Assembly: GCA_021234155.1 (NCBI GenBank)
Contig: JAJEKV010000339.1
Location: 126,001-190,000, forward strand
Origin: Isoetes taiwanensis
Lineage: Eukaryota; Streptophyta; Lycopodiopsida; Isoetales; Isoetaceae
DNA length: 64,000 bases
Direction of reading: 5' to 3'
Shown here: positions 1 through 9,467 of the stretch, in pieces
Position numbering within the stretch: the first letter of the stretch is position 1
Layout: every line of letters starts with the position of its first letter
The notes under the pieces: model-generated
Databases searched by the model: none
Told to the model about the DNA's origin: nothing
What the model saw: only the letters and a program-made list of their open reading frames with translations
Made by a program: the position numbers and the translations under genes

Positions 1-1
1 A

Positions 2-238
2 CATGAACCTTTCTTGCTGTATTGCAACAACATACCAAAGAGGAAATTCATATACAAACTGCAGATATGGCCAAGCAGGATCCATAACCGGTTCTACCTC
101 TTGAGGATCAAAACCCTCGGTATTGCAGTTCTTCACGAAAAGATTCTGTCTTTCCAAATTAGGGACACCCCTAAAAGCCGGAAGCTTCTCAAAAGTAATA
201 GTCAATCCACCATTTGCTGGGTTTGATTTTGGGGAAGA
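2..238 (-). pseudogene. PP2A B56 (B') regulatory subunit fragment
   Basis: The minus strand has a 79-codon open stretch following a TAG at 239-241 and running off the left edge. It holds two blocks typical of plant PP2A B' (B56) subunits. One is an LPxFRxVPxxERQxLF block (here LPAFRGVPNLERQNLF). The other is the acidic FDPQEVEP segment followed by AWPYLQFVYEF and YVV, which in the family opens the HEAT-like domain that binds the PP2A core and substrates. In intact B56 proteins these blocks are separated by several dozen residues (the first HEAT helices). Here they are nearly adjacent, so an internal piece is missing. The motif FLLRYVV has become FPLWYVV. I infer a gene fragment or decayed copy; a real gene with an unusual splice continuing to the left cannot be excluded. 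Confidence 0.6.
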
Positions 239-241
239 CTA

Positions 242-1740
242 CCTGATGCAGCCAATCTTGTTGAAACTGAATGGCGAGTACTGGCCATAGCAGTATTTCT
301 AGAGCCCACAAGAATTATTGGAACACATCAAGCACATCAAGCACAGCGGATTTTTGTTTCTGCACAGGCTCGTTGGTCATTCCCAACTTTTGTCTTCATC
401 AACCACAGTTATTCCAGATCCTTCTCACCCTAAGTAGTGCATTTCCTTTCACTTCAGAGCAGTTTTCTCCTTGATCACTAATGGTTGACCTCACATGAAG
501 TCTTGAAAAACTATGCTCATTGTCCTTGCTTCTCTCTAAGTTGTTCTAATAAACCATTACAAACTGCATTTGCAACTTCCTCTGATGTGTCCTTCATGCT
601 TACTGGGGCTTCAATCAAGCTTCTAGCACCCAACCCTTTCTCCTCTTGCAATGAGCCCCTCATACAAATGGTCAAAATACCCTTATGAACTTGAATTGAT
701 ACAAAGAATCAGCATCTATCTTCCATACCATCATTGGAGCCTTGAAGGTCTTCATGTAGATCCCATGAACTCTCCTTTCACCCAAGAAAAGCATTCTCAC
801 CAACTGAAAGGAGCTATAGTTCTTCACACAAATCTTGCCCCAAGATTGCTACTCCAAAGCAATCGGTTGTGATACAATTTGAGTCCTTACCCAAGAACTC
901 TCTCCATCAGTCCACTGCCTCTCCAATGCAACGACCACTGCGGCATGCAACGAAATTCCAGATGTACAAATGCATCATCTCAACTGCATCATCGTCTCCC
1001 TCCCCCGAAGCAATCCGATATGCAATACAACAATCACCACAGTTGTCCCGTCACCAACTAAATTGGCCTCGTTAGCCAAAGGTAAGACCAGCAGTGGACA
1101 ACCCAACAGTCTGGCAACAAAAATTGCCTTTCTGCACTCTTTCTGAGGCCAAATGCCGCCCTGTGTTACTTACACCAATCCTGCATGCAACAGCTACAAC
1201 CGACGGCAATCCTGCCAAGATCACGCGCAGAGATCTTCAGGCAACTCAGATCCCACTAAGGCATCAATAGAGACAAGTTTTCCATTTGATTCCAAGATGC
1301 GAGTTCAAAATTATATCACGCAGCAATCAACAGCAAATTCTGTGAGTCTTCTCTCCCCGCCCGCTGCCTTGCATAGATTCGTTACACACAGATTCTTTTT
1401 TTTTTTTTTTTTTTTTTTTGCTGCACCATTCGCCTTCACTTGCACTAAACAAAAAGTGCCCCAGTTTATGACGAATTCGGCTCCATGTACGTGCTGCCAC
1501 AAATCTGCACACAAGACGACTCAAAAGGCCTCCTGGTTTTGCTGTCCCAAAGTCTCCCGACTCTGAGTAAAGGCAATCCTGCCTCTTCCGCTGCATTTGC
1601 TTTTGCAAGATCACCATAGATCTCCCTCATTTAAAGATCACCACAAATATTTACACCATTAGGTTCTTCCTCCTTCTAAGATCACTATAGATCTTTCACA
1701 AATGAGTTTTCTCTTCAATATCACCATAGATCTCTATCAT
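242..1740. other. Gene-free stretch with minor repeats
   Basis: No complete gene is visible. At 315-343 there is a 29-bp match to the start of the Copia 3' LTR found at 8083 (attggaacacatcaagcaca and beyond), then the match stops. On the minus strand, about 487-690 reads openly as GLGARSLIEAPVSMKDTSEE and onward, which looks protein-like, but I do not recognise it. A run of 24 T lies at 1396-1419. Confidence 0.4.
1396..1419. repeat. Poly-T tract (24 T)
   Basis: An uninterrupted run of 24 thymines. On the minus strand it could be the poly-A tail of a retroposed copy; no target-site duplication was identified. Confidence 0.8.
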
Positions 1741-1742
1741 CT

Positions 1743-2080
1743 CCACCAGCTTCGCCATCAACAGGTCCCTCACTGGATTTTCATGACCAAGATCTTCTTG
1801 ATCTACCGAGGCTGTAGCTTCAAGCCACGATTCACAATTTCCTATTCTGACTCTCCACCAGCTTCACCATCAACGGTTCCCTCGCTGGACTTTTCAAAAT
1901 CAAGATCCTCTTGATTTACCGAGGCTGTAGCTTCACGCCAAGATTCAGAATTTCCTATTCTGAATCTCCACCAGGTTCACCATCAACGGGTCCCTCGCTG
2001 GACTTTTTAAAACCAAGATCCTCTTGATTTACCGAGGCTGTAGCTTCAAGCCACGATTCAGAATTTCTTATTCTGAATCT
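1743..2080 (-). repeat. Tandem repeat, 113 bp x 3
   Basis: Three direct copies start at about 1743, 1855 and 1968. Landmarks are ccaccagcttcaccatcaac at each start and ccgaggctgtagctt at 1806, 1919 and 2032. The copies differ by scattered substitutions. They lie just downstream (minus strand) of a retroelement primer-binding site, so they are probably repeats in that element's untranslated leader. Confidence 0.85.
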
Positions 2081-2138
2081 CCCACAGATCCCACAAGAAG
2101 TGAGTTCTTGAGCGGTTAGTCCCAAGAACTCTTTTCCC

Positions 2139-2150
2139 GCTCTGATACCA
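2139..2150 (-). other. Primer-binding site for tRNA-iMet (minus-strand element)
   Basis: The plus strand reads gctctgatacca, the complement of TGGTATCAGAGC, the standard plant LTR-retrotransposon primer site. It directly abuts the LTR at 2151. Confidence 0.85.
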
Positions 2151-2291
2151 TGAACTCTGTATATATATGAACTGTGAATACAATGAATATATAGGGGCAT
2201 TGCCCCAAATCATGGCTGAACCACCGGAGATGACCGTTGGGATGATCCCAACCACTCCCACAGGTGGCAGTCAAAGATGCAATCTCTAACA
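2151..2291 (-). repeat. Short LTR (141 bp) between a PBS and a PPT
   Basis: Read on the minus strand the LTR starts TGTTAGAGATT and ends ACAGAGTTCA, so it has the usual TG...CA ends. The primer-binding site follows it at once (2139-2150), and a polypurine tract GAGGGGGAA precedes it at once (2292-2300). Having both means internal sequence lies on both sides, as in a tandem array of elements sharing an LTR or an integrated one-LTR circle. The length fits a TRIM-like or short-LTR Copia element. No second copy of this LTR was recognised in the window. Confidence 0.7.
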
Positions 2292-2300
2292 TTCCCCCTC
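2292..2300 (-). other. Polypurine tract of the 141-bp LTR element
   Basis: The plus strand ttccccctc is GAGGGGGAA on the minus strand, directly before the LTR start TGTTAG. This is the position where plus-strand DNA synthesis is primed. Confidence 0.7.
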
Positions 2301-3589
2301 AAACCTGATGCCACAAACCAAGAATCATCCCGGATCCCATATAAAAGTATCCACTGTTACCTCTTGAATGGTGAAGGAAAGAAAGCTGGCAAAACTTGAG
2401 TATTCCCAGCAATGTGAAATTCTCAATTCATTTAAAACACCATAATGATCATCAAGTCTCGAATCGTTCCTCGGATTACGTCCAAAGAATACAATCCGTT
2501 CTCAAAGCAAGAAACTACCCAACTTGGGCATTGGGCATTTGAATCCAAGATCAAAGGACCAAACCGGGGCCTCAAATTTAGAGTTTGCCAAGACAAGCGG
2601 GGCTAACAGTTCCCATTGCTCTCAAATCCAAGGACCACATAAATCCCTTGCATTTCGGATCAATGCCCACTTGCAATCTTCTCTAGCTTCAAGCATATCA
2701 AAATCTTGCAAAGACAAGCGGGTTTAACAAAAAACCGCCCCTCCAAATGTAAATAGATGGAAGTTCGGCCATGTGTGGCCCTGCATTCAATCGTGGCTCA
2801 CTTCCTTCATACGGTATTCAATTAACTCAAAACCCAAAACTAGATAAGGAAGGCTAGGATCTCCACCGCTGCAACAAGAATTTGCTCACTAAGATGTTCT
2901 CGATTACGCATATCCATATACCATATCCAATATTCATGAGATCCATAAAATGTTCTCTCATCAATAGAAAACACCTTTGGAATTAGCTTAACAAGACTAG
3001 CAGCCCAATGGCCTGAATTTCTTGTGAAATCTCGTTCACACAATCTATGCCTGCAAATGTGGAGAATCCCACATGGTTTTCCACAACCGGTTGCCATTCC
3101 CTTTGATAGATTACCTCTTCATCTATGAGGATTTTTTCTCATCTTCTTTAAAGATCCGTTTCACAAAACGGGTTCAGGTTTGGATCCGCTGCGACAAAAG
3201 ATCAACTTTGCTGCAGATTTGGTGTTGAATCCTCTCGAGAGATGAACTCGCCTCCCGGCATGCATGCGTTTATCAACAATAGCATGTATTTTCGGTATAA
3301 TGAAACATGTGTTACCGCCGCTCCAATCTCAAAAGCCTGCATTGTCCGATTCTTCAAATCGCAAACACCGCATCCCCAAATTTCCTCTCGTCGTGAGAAT
3401 TAATAATGTGCCTATCTGGGCTCTTAGCCCCACTTTTCAAGTCCTCCTTACTAGGAGCAAGAATCCTGGAGAATCCCAAGAATCCTCGCTGGTTACCAAA
3501 GATAAGCTTCTTCTGTATGTCCTGCATTGACTCCTCCCCGAGGATCAATGGCTGTTCCACCAGGTCCATTGTTTCATCTCTCCTCAACA
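2301..3589. other. Unassigned; right end behaves as an LTR end
   Basis: No recognisable coding sequence. The left part should be the 3' internal end of the minus-strand element whose PPT is at 2292. The right end (ctcctcaaca, ending at 3589) directly precedes a plus-strand primer-binding site, so it should be the 3' end of a 5' LTR whose start I could not place. That LTR does not resemble the Copia LTR at 8083. Confidence 0.35.
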
Positions 3590-3601
3590 TGGTATCAGAG
3601 C
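3590..3601 (+). other. Primer-binding site for tRNA-iMet (plus-strand element)
   Basis: TGGTATCAGAGC directly after ...CTCAACA. It is an exact plant Copia/TRIM-type primer site in plus orientation, opposite to the one at 2139. Confidence 0.85.
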
Positions 3602-3700
3602 CTCTCTCCATTTGAGAAGGACTCTCAATGGAGTAGATCCTGCAGGAGAGGGAGGAGAAGGATGCATGAAAATCTGTATCGTATTTAAAAGGGAGACATT

Positions 3701-4078
3701 ATGATTGGAGGGAGGGCAATGCATGCCCTCGAGAATGATCAGTGCAAGAACTGTCTTGGTTTTGGGCATTGGGCATTTCAATGTCCCAGTCCCACAGGGC
3801 AGGATCTTCCAAAAATTCAAAAGGAAAATTCTCAAGAAAGTGTAGCTAACAGGATGATTCTTCCACAAGAGGAGACGTTCTTTTGTGAAGAAATCTTCTA
3901 TGTAGATGAGCGCTTGTACCAGAATTCAACGAGGGACTTCAGTGAGAAGTTGATTCTGGAGGATGGAGTAGAGGATTCGGTGAGGGACCTGCGGGAGAAG
4001 CTGATTCTCAGCAGTAAAAGCTTGGTGACGGACCCTCAATGGGTGAAACCAGATGCAGTAGAAGAGAATGTTTCATGA
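3701..4078 (+). pseudogene. Gag-like zinc-knuckle ORF fragment
   Basis: An open frame of up to 125 residues holds one CX2CX4HX4C zinc knuckle (CKNCLGFGHWAFQC, about residues 15-28), the nucleic-acid-binding motif of retrotransposon Gag proteins and some LINE ORF1 proteins. The rest is acidic and repetitive: REKLILS-type segments (SEKLILE, REKLILS) occur twice. It lies about 100 bp after the plus-strand primer site and is cut off near 4064-4078 where the inverted Copia block begins. The protein family beyond the knuckle is not recognised. It may belong to a different element than the Copia pol downstream, because that Copia has its own Gag and knuckle. Confidence 0.5.
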
Positions 4079-4335
4079 AAGTCAATCCCTGGAATTTGAG
4101 AACATCCCTGAGCCACTAATCTCGCTTTATACCTCTGCACTTTGCTCTGCTCATTATATTTGACTTTGTAAATCCATTTGCATCCTACAAGACGCCTGCC
4201 TGCAGGCAAAGGAACCAATTCCCAGGTGTCATTCGCTTGAAGTGATTGGAACTCTTCTTCCATTGCCTTCTGCCATAGCGGACCTTCTGCACACCTGCGA
4301 GCCTCTTGAAATGTGACTGGTTCATCAATGGTCAC
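4079..4335 (-). pseudogene. Copia RT, N-terminal part
   Basis: The reading includes the Copia RT opening: ALWQKAMEEEF-like (here PLWQKAMEEEFQSLQ), NDTWELVPLP, GCKWIYKVK, ARLVAQGCSQ and GIDFHETFS. In family members this continues into PVxK and then the first catalytic aspartate region. Here it leaves homology right after ETFS at the inversion breakpoint. It is separated from the integrase part by a stop or frameshift near 4340-4400. Confidence 0.85.
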
Positions 4336-4400
4336 TGAGCACGTTAAGGCAAACCTTTCAAGATTTCGTGCCGTAGGCTTCCAAGTCCTCGCTGATCTCC

Positions 4401-5075
4401 TTAGTGGAGGGTCAGAATCTTGTACATTTGAGCCAGAATCTTGTACAGGTGAAGATATATGAGAGGGAGGAGTACACGGACCAGGTCCACCTCCGATTTC
4501 GACTCATCACCGCCGGACTCACTATCACTGTCATACACAGAGTCAATTTCCATCTGATCATTATCCAAAGAGTTTGCTTTGCCAAGACTGAAATCATGTT
4601 CATCAAACGTCACACTTCTGCGGTTGAGCATCCTTTTTGTGATAGGATCCCAAAGTTTGTACCCTTTGCTCTCTGAACAGTAACCCAAAAACAAACATTT
4701 GATGCTCTTTTCTGCTAGTTTACCTTGTGTTCTTTCCTCTTTGCTCAGGTAGACATAGGCTGTGCATCCAAATACACGCAAGTGTTTTGTGGATGGCTTG
4801 ACCCCACTCGGGCCGCCGGGAACCATATTGTCAAGTGCTTTGGTAGGCAAACGATTCTGAATGTACACTGCCATGCTCACGGCTTCTGCCCAGAAACGTG
4901 ACTGTAGCTGCTTGCCTAGAAGCAAAGCTCTTGCTCCCTCGACCACAGTTCGATTTTTACGCTCCACGACCCCATTCTGCTCATGCTCATAGGGTATAGA
5001 TGTCTCATGCCTTATACCATGACCTGCCAAAAATTTCTGGAACCTTCCGCCCATGAATTCGCCTCCTCGATGCAT
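4401..5075 (-). pseudogene. Copia integrase, C-terminal part
   Basis: Integrase core second half: HRGGEF, HGIRHETSIPYEHEQNGVVE with the third catalytic residue (E of NGVVERKNR), then the linker AxYxxNRLPTKAL, FGCxAYVYL and KCxFLGYCSESKGYKLWDP typical of Copia. The second catalytic aspartate, normally (T/S)DxGGEF, appears as histidine (MHRGGEF), so the enzyme would be dead even without the frameshift that separates it from the upstream part near 5050-5075. Confidence 0.85.
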
Positions 5076-6237
5076 TGTAAATTCTCTTGATCTTCATGTC
5101 TTTCTCATTTTCAACCTCCAACTTCCACCGGGTAAACTCTTCAAAAGTATGGGACTTCTTTTTGAGAAAAAATGCCCAAGCCTTCCTGGTCAGATCATCA
5201 ATGATGAGCAGAAAGTACTTGCTGCCTCCAAGTGAGAGAACTCGAGCAGGCCCCCATAAATCCATATGCACTAAACCGAGCGGTTTGGTTGCTCGCACTG
5301 CGCCACCTTTTGGAAATGGAGTCTTACTGATCTTTCCTTTGGCACAACCCTCACAGAGATGCTTGGTCTTGCCTTTCAAAGATGGCAAATCTTCAACCAG
5401 ACCCAATTTTGACAATCTTCCTAATGTCCTGAAATTGGAATGCCCCATCCGTTCATGCCATATTTGCAAGTTGCTGTCACATCCATTTATCACAAAAGCT
5501 TGTGGTCCTGCAGCCCAAGTGAGACGATACAGCTTGCCATACCTCTGTCCTTGTGCTATTACCTGCTTTTGAGGTCCACGAATCACACACTTGCCACCCC
5601 CGAATGTGAGCTTGAGATTTGCATCATCCATTTGTGAAACTGACAGCAAGTTGACTGGCAGACCTGGAACATAAAGCACCTCGGTTACTTCCTTATCCTC
5701 TTCCCCAAGTCTGACCTTGATTGTGCCTGTACCAGCCACTCTAAGCTTGCCCTTTCCTGTTTGTACTGTCCTTCCAAGTGCTTCTTCCTTGAATTCGCAA
5801 AAGAGGTCTCTCCGTGGCGTCATGTGATCTGTTGCACCAGAATCCACAAACCAAGCATCCTCCTCATGTGCAAGCATAGCACATATATTGGTTTTGATAC
5901 TGTGATCTCTCACAATCCATGATGTACACCATGCTATGGTCTGCTCAATCTTTCCCCAAAGCATTTTCTTCCAAGTGCTATTTTCCTCAACTCTGGCCAT
6001 GAAGCTGCCATCACTAGTCTCGTCATCTTCCTCTTCACTTTCACTCTCGGATTCAATGTAAGCCACATGTGCTTTAGTAGCCTTATTTTTCTTCTTAGCC
6101 ACTAACTTCCCTTTTCCTTTGACATCCTCATTCTTTGAATTTTCCTTGTTACTTTCTCCACAATTCCTTGCAATATGGCCAACCCTGTTACACTTGTAGC
6201 AGGTCCTTGTCTCAAAGACGTTCCTACACGCATACAA
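5005..6237 (-). pseudogene. Copia CCHC, protease and integrase N-terminal part
   Basis: A long open frame (410 residues). In order: zinc knuckle CYKCNRVGHIARNC (residues about 14-27), a lysine/glutamate-rich linker, aspartic protease motif WFVDSGATDHM (about 129-139), GAG-pre-integrase WHERMGH with CEGCAKGK, and the integrase start HMDLWGP...FLLIIDDLTRKAW with the first catalytic aspartate. It runs into nonsense at RIYNASRRR, where a frameshift moves the integrase into the frame of the 4401-5075 ORF. The protein would process itself and integrate retrotransposon cDNA in the nucleus. Confidence 0.9.
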
Positions 6238-6392
6238 GGCGGTAGAGTCTCTACTCCCACCACCTCTCTCGGGCTTCTTTACGCTGGTTCAACAGCCTCC
6301 TCTGCCGGGATTTGTGTGCAAGCCCGGTCTAGGCTTACGTCCTTTCGCCTCCTATGATCAAGCCAGACTCCATCAAATCTTTGGTGGGAGCC

Positions 6393-6815
6393 CTACCACC
6401 AAAGCTCGGACAATTGCATCCTCGGGTAAAGCTTTACCCATTCCTTTGCAATTGTTTTGCAAAGCGATCTGATCCCCTCAATATAGCTTGATGCATCCTC
6501 ACAATCTTTCAATTTTGCAGTAAAGATTTGAGCATAAAGCATCACTTGCTGGGAGAACTGATCCTTTCTGAAAGCATTGATCAGATAATCCCATGCTTCT
6601 TTGGCTGTGGATGCTTCTTCAATACAAGGAATTTGCCCATCATTCACGTACTTCATGATCCGATTCTTAGCCTTCCAGTTAAGCTGCACCCACTTGGCCA
6701 TCTCCTTCTTTGACCCACTGTCATCTTTCTTCAGGATTGGAGCTGTTTCCTCTCCCGAGCACACTCCCCACAATCCCTTTTCTGCCAAAATTCCCCTGGT
6801 TTTGATAAACCACAC
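6393..6815 (-). pseudogene. Copia Gag (UBN2-type), N-terminally cut
   Basis: The Gag signature W(F)xxRGILAEKGLWGV is followed by AKEAWDYLINAF, QFSQQVMLYAQIFTAKL and SSYIEGIRSLCKTIA, which match the UBN2/DUF4219-type capsid region of plant Copia elements. About 20-30 residues expected at the N-terminus are absent, because the frame starts at the inversion breakpoint. Frame is lost near 6393 before the zinc knuckle at about 6155-6195. Confidence 0.8.
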
Positions 6816-8046
6816 ATATGAATTAGATCAAATGGATGTCAAGACGGCATTTTTGCATGGGACTCTAGATGAAGACGTATTCATGAGGCAACCTCCTGGA
6901 TTCGAGTGCTCTGGCAAATCACAGCTGGTATGCAAACTCAAGAGGTCCATCTATGGGCTGCGCCAGTCACCAAGAGCTTGGTATCAGACTATCAACTGTT
7001 TCTTCACAACACATGGATTCCAGCGCAGTCAATCTGATTGGAATATCTCTGATGAACAAACTGAGCATGAATGGCTTATTATTGTCTTGTACGTCGATGA
7101 TCTCCTTCTGGCTAGCACAAATCGCAGCAGTCTAGATCATCTCAAGATGCTTTTGTCACAGAGATTCCAGATGACCGATTTAGGCAGTTTGAGTTTCTTT
7201 TTGGGGATAAAGGTGGTCAGAAATAGAGCTAAACGTGTGCTTACCCTTAATCAGGCTAAAAATATCCAAGGGATTCTCAACAAGTTTGGCTTTACAGATT
7301 GTAAGGATTTGTCTACGCCAGCTGCGCCGTCCATCCACCTTACCCGGGATATGGCTCCTTCCAGTCCAGAAGATGCGGCCTACATGCAAGATATTCCTTT
7401 TCAGAGTGCAGTCGGCAGTCTTATGCATCTCATGGTTTGCACAAGGCCGGATCTAAGTGCTGCTGTAGTTACGGTCAGTCAGTTTTTGAGTTGTCCGGGT
7501 CCAGAACATTGGAAGGCAGTGTGTCGCATTCTGAGGTATTTACATGCTACACAGGATCTTGGGCTTCAATTCTCTGGGCAGCATGGTTTGCATGGGTTTG
7601 CTGATGCAGATTATGGGGGGGATCTCATGGAAAGATACTCGTGCGAGTGCTTCTTCTCGCCCAAGGGGAGTAGTTACACGGTGTAGCAAGAAGCAGAAAG
7701 CAATTGCAGTTTCGAGTTGTGAATCAGAATATATGGCTCTGTGTGCAGCAGCCCAAGGAGGCAATTTGGCTCCAAAGGTTAATCAAGGAACTTGGGGAAG
7801 ATCAACAAGGGCCTGTGGCTATATTCTCAGTGACAATCGGTACGCAATATCCTTGGCGAAATCCGACCAATTTCACCAAAGCAAAGCACATTGAGATCGG
7901 TATCATTTTACAAGAGAAAAGATTGAGCAAGGGAAAATCAAGGTCACGTATCTATCCACCTTAAGATGATGACAGCAGAGATATGTTTACAAAACCACTA
8001 CCAAGGAAAAGGTTCTTGGAATGTGTTGAAGAATTAGGCATGAAGA
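6815..8046 (+). pseudogene. Copia RT (second half) and RNase H
   Basis: The plus strand reads QMDVKTAFLHG (first catalytic Asp), PGFE, KSIYGLRQSPRAWY-like, LYVDDLLLAS (intact YVDD), FFLGI and the TPAxP linker, then RNase H: VGSLMHLMVCTRPDL, FADADYGGD and, after a frameshift near 7620-7690, KKQKAIAVSSCESEYMAL and DNRYAISLA. The RT half lacks everything before the first Asp; that part is on the opposite strand in the block at 4064-6822. Coding sequence ends near 8035 and is followed by a polypurine tract. Confidence 0.9.
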
Positions 8047-8073
8047 AAGTTTGAATCGATCATATTTCCTTCT

Positions 8074-8300
8074 GAGGGGGAGTATTGGAACACATCAAGC
8101 ACATCAAGCACATTAAGCACTACATCAAGCACATCAGTGGAACGCATCATTATAACATCAGGAAATATGCTGTCTGTTGTCCATTTATAGAAGTAGTTAA
8201 ACTAGGAGTTAAGATATTGTGACGTGTAAAGATCCGTTGTATTCTGTATAAAAGATAGAATAGAGAAGAGGGAAAGAGGCTTTTGGGGATTTCTTGCTGC
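8074..8300 (+). repeat. Copia polypurine tract and start of 3' LTR
   Basis: The polypurine tract gagggggag (8074-8082) is followed by an LTR beginning tattggaacacatcaagcac at 8083, with a run of acatcaagcac-type direct repeats. The usual first bases TG are TA here. The LTR includes a TATA-like ctgtataaaagatag near 8244. Its right end is not identified. A 29-bp piece of the same LTR start lies at 315-343. Confidence 0.7.
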
Positions 8301-9460
8301 TTTAAGAATAGCTGCAGATTGTCTAGCATTTAGAACTGCATCACCCTGAACAGCCGAACCATAGTCCCTGCCTGCGCAACAGGCGCACTTGTTGTCACAA
8401 CTCCGGAGGGCAAAGCCCCACTTGCTTTCATTTTTTGGACAGTTCTGGGGAAAAACATATTCAATCGATTCTATGCCTACCAGCAAATTAGCTTCTCCAT
8501 TTTGAAAACCTAACAGCCAAGGCTTCTTGAGGAGGCAACCGACTGTATCCAACAATCACGCGCTTTAATGGAAAGAAAATCAAGCTGGCCGCAGGGGCGA
8601 GCTTGGAATGTGCGGAAAGGCCTCGATGACTCCCATTCTTGGAGTTGAACCAAGAACAATAGGATCGATTGGTTCGATCTCGGCCCTAAACTTCGAAATC
8701 AATGAAGCACTCTCGGCGTGGAGCAGGGCCGATGGAACAAAACCTAGTTATGCCATAGCAGAAAAAATCTTAACCATTAAATCACGGGCGTAGGCTCCGA
8801 GAGCTCACAAAGCTCCCTAAATCGCTCGATAGCTTTAGTCAAGTGCGAGAACCCGTTTCTAGAAACTCACTTGCCCGAGGTAAGAAAACCCCAAGCCTTT
8901 TTTTGCCTTTTATTGGACTGATCCCTGCCGTAGCCAAGGGGATTTCGTGGCTTCGTAAAAAAAAACAGGCCTTTTTTGGACCTTCTAAAAAAGGAGATCA
9001 CATTTAAGAAAAAGGGGCTTTGTTTGGACCCTTTGATCTAGTTAGGTTATTTGTGGCCGTCAGATCTAGGGCTGGATCCGAATCCAGGAATTACGGTATA
9101 ACATTATAATATAGGATAATTTATTTACCATTAATAATAATTTTTTCATTAATAAATTACTTTTCCATTAATAATTTTCAATAAAAAACATTTATTTGTT
9201 GCAACAAGCCTCAAATAGGAAGTCAAAATTATATTAATCACTTCTTGCAAGCATTACTTGTTAGCTTAGCTATCTCAAGTGGATCACCACACTTCATATG
9301 TCTCTCTCTCTCACAACTATATCGGAAGAAAGCCCTGCTTTGTTTTGAACACATCGATGGCGCTAACAATAGATGGCCGATCCATGTGCACCAGCTCTCT
9401 ATCCATCATCATTTGGACCTTCATATGTTGGATGATGTCCAATGTGCTAGAGTATCGATC
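8301..9460. other. Unassigned stretch
   Basis: The minus frame 8202-8555 has a 117-codon ORF overlapping the Copia LTR; its product is not recognised and it is probably chance. 8560-8900 is GC-richer than its surroundings and unlike the rest. 9090-9240 is very AT-rich. No gene is supported. Confidence 0.3.
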
Positions 9461-9467
9461 AGTTGGG

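Larger units (their letters stand above)
4064..6822 (-). mobile_element. Inverted Copia block: gag to first half of RT
   Basis: Minus-strand coding order is Gag, zinc knuckle, protease, GAG-pre-integrase, integrase and the N-terminal part of RT, the normal Ty1/Copia order. RT stops at GIDFHETFSS near 4070, and Gag starts abruptly at about 6815 without its usual N-terminus. The missing continuation of RT (YELDQMDVKTAFLHG) begins on the plus strand at the same right-hand breakpoint. The simplest reading is inversion of about 2.75 kb inside one Copia element. Breakpoints are about 4064-4078 and 6805-6822. Confidence 0.8.

Noticed and set aside
1153-1617. Open frames across the poly-T tract on both strands
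   Set aside because: The proteins contain runs of Phe or Lys from the homopolymer and have no family match.
8202-8555. 117-codon minus-strand ORF over the Copia 3' LTR region
   Set aside because: It overlaps a plus-strand LTR and shows no recognisable family; kept only as a remark in the spacer entry.
8600-8910. Segments with ggttcgatct and a short hairpin (caagtgcgag...ctcacttg) considered as a tRNA or group II intron domain
   Set aside because: No cloverleaf can be drawn, and the hairpin lacks the catalytic AGC/bulge pattern of domain V.
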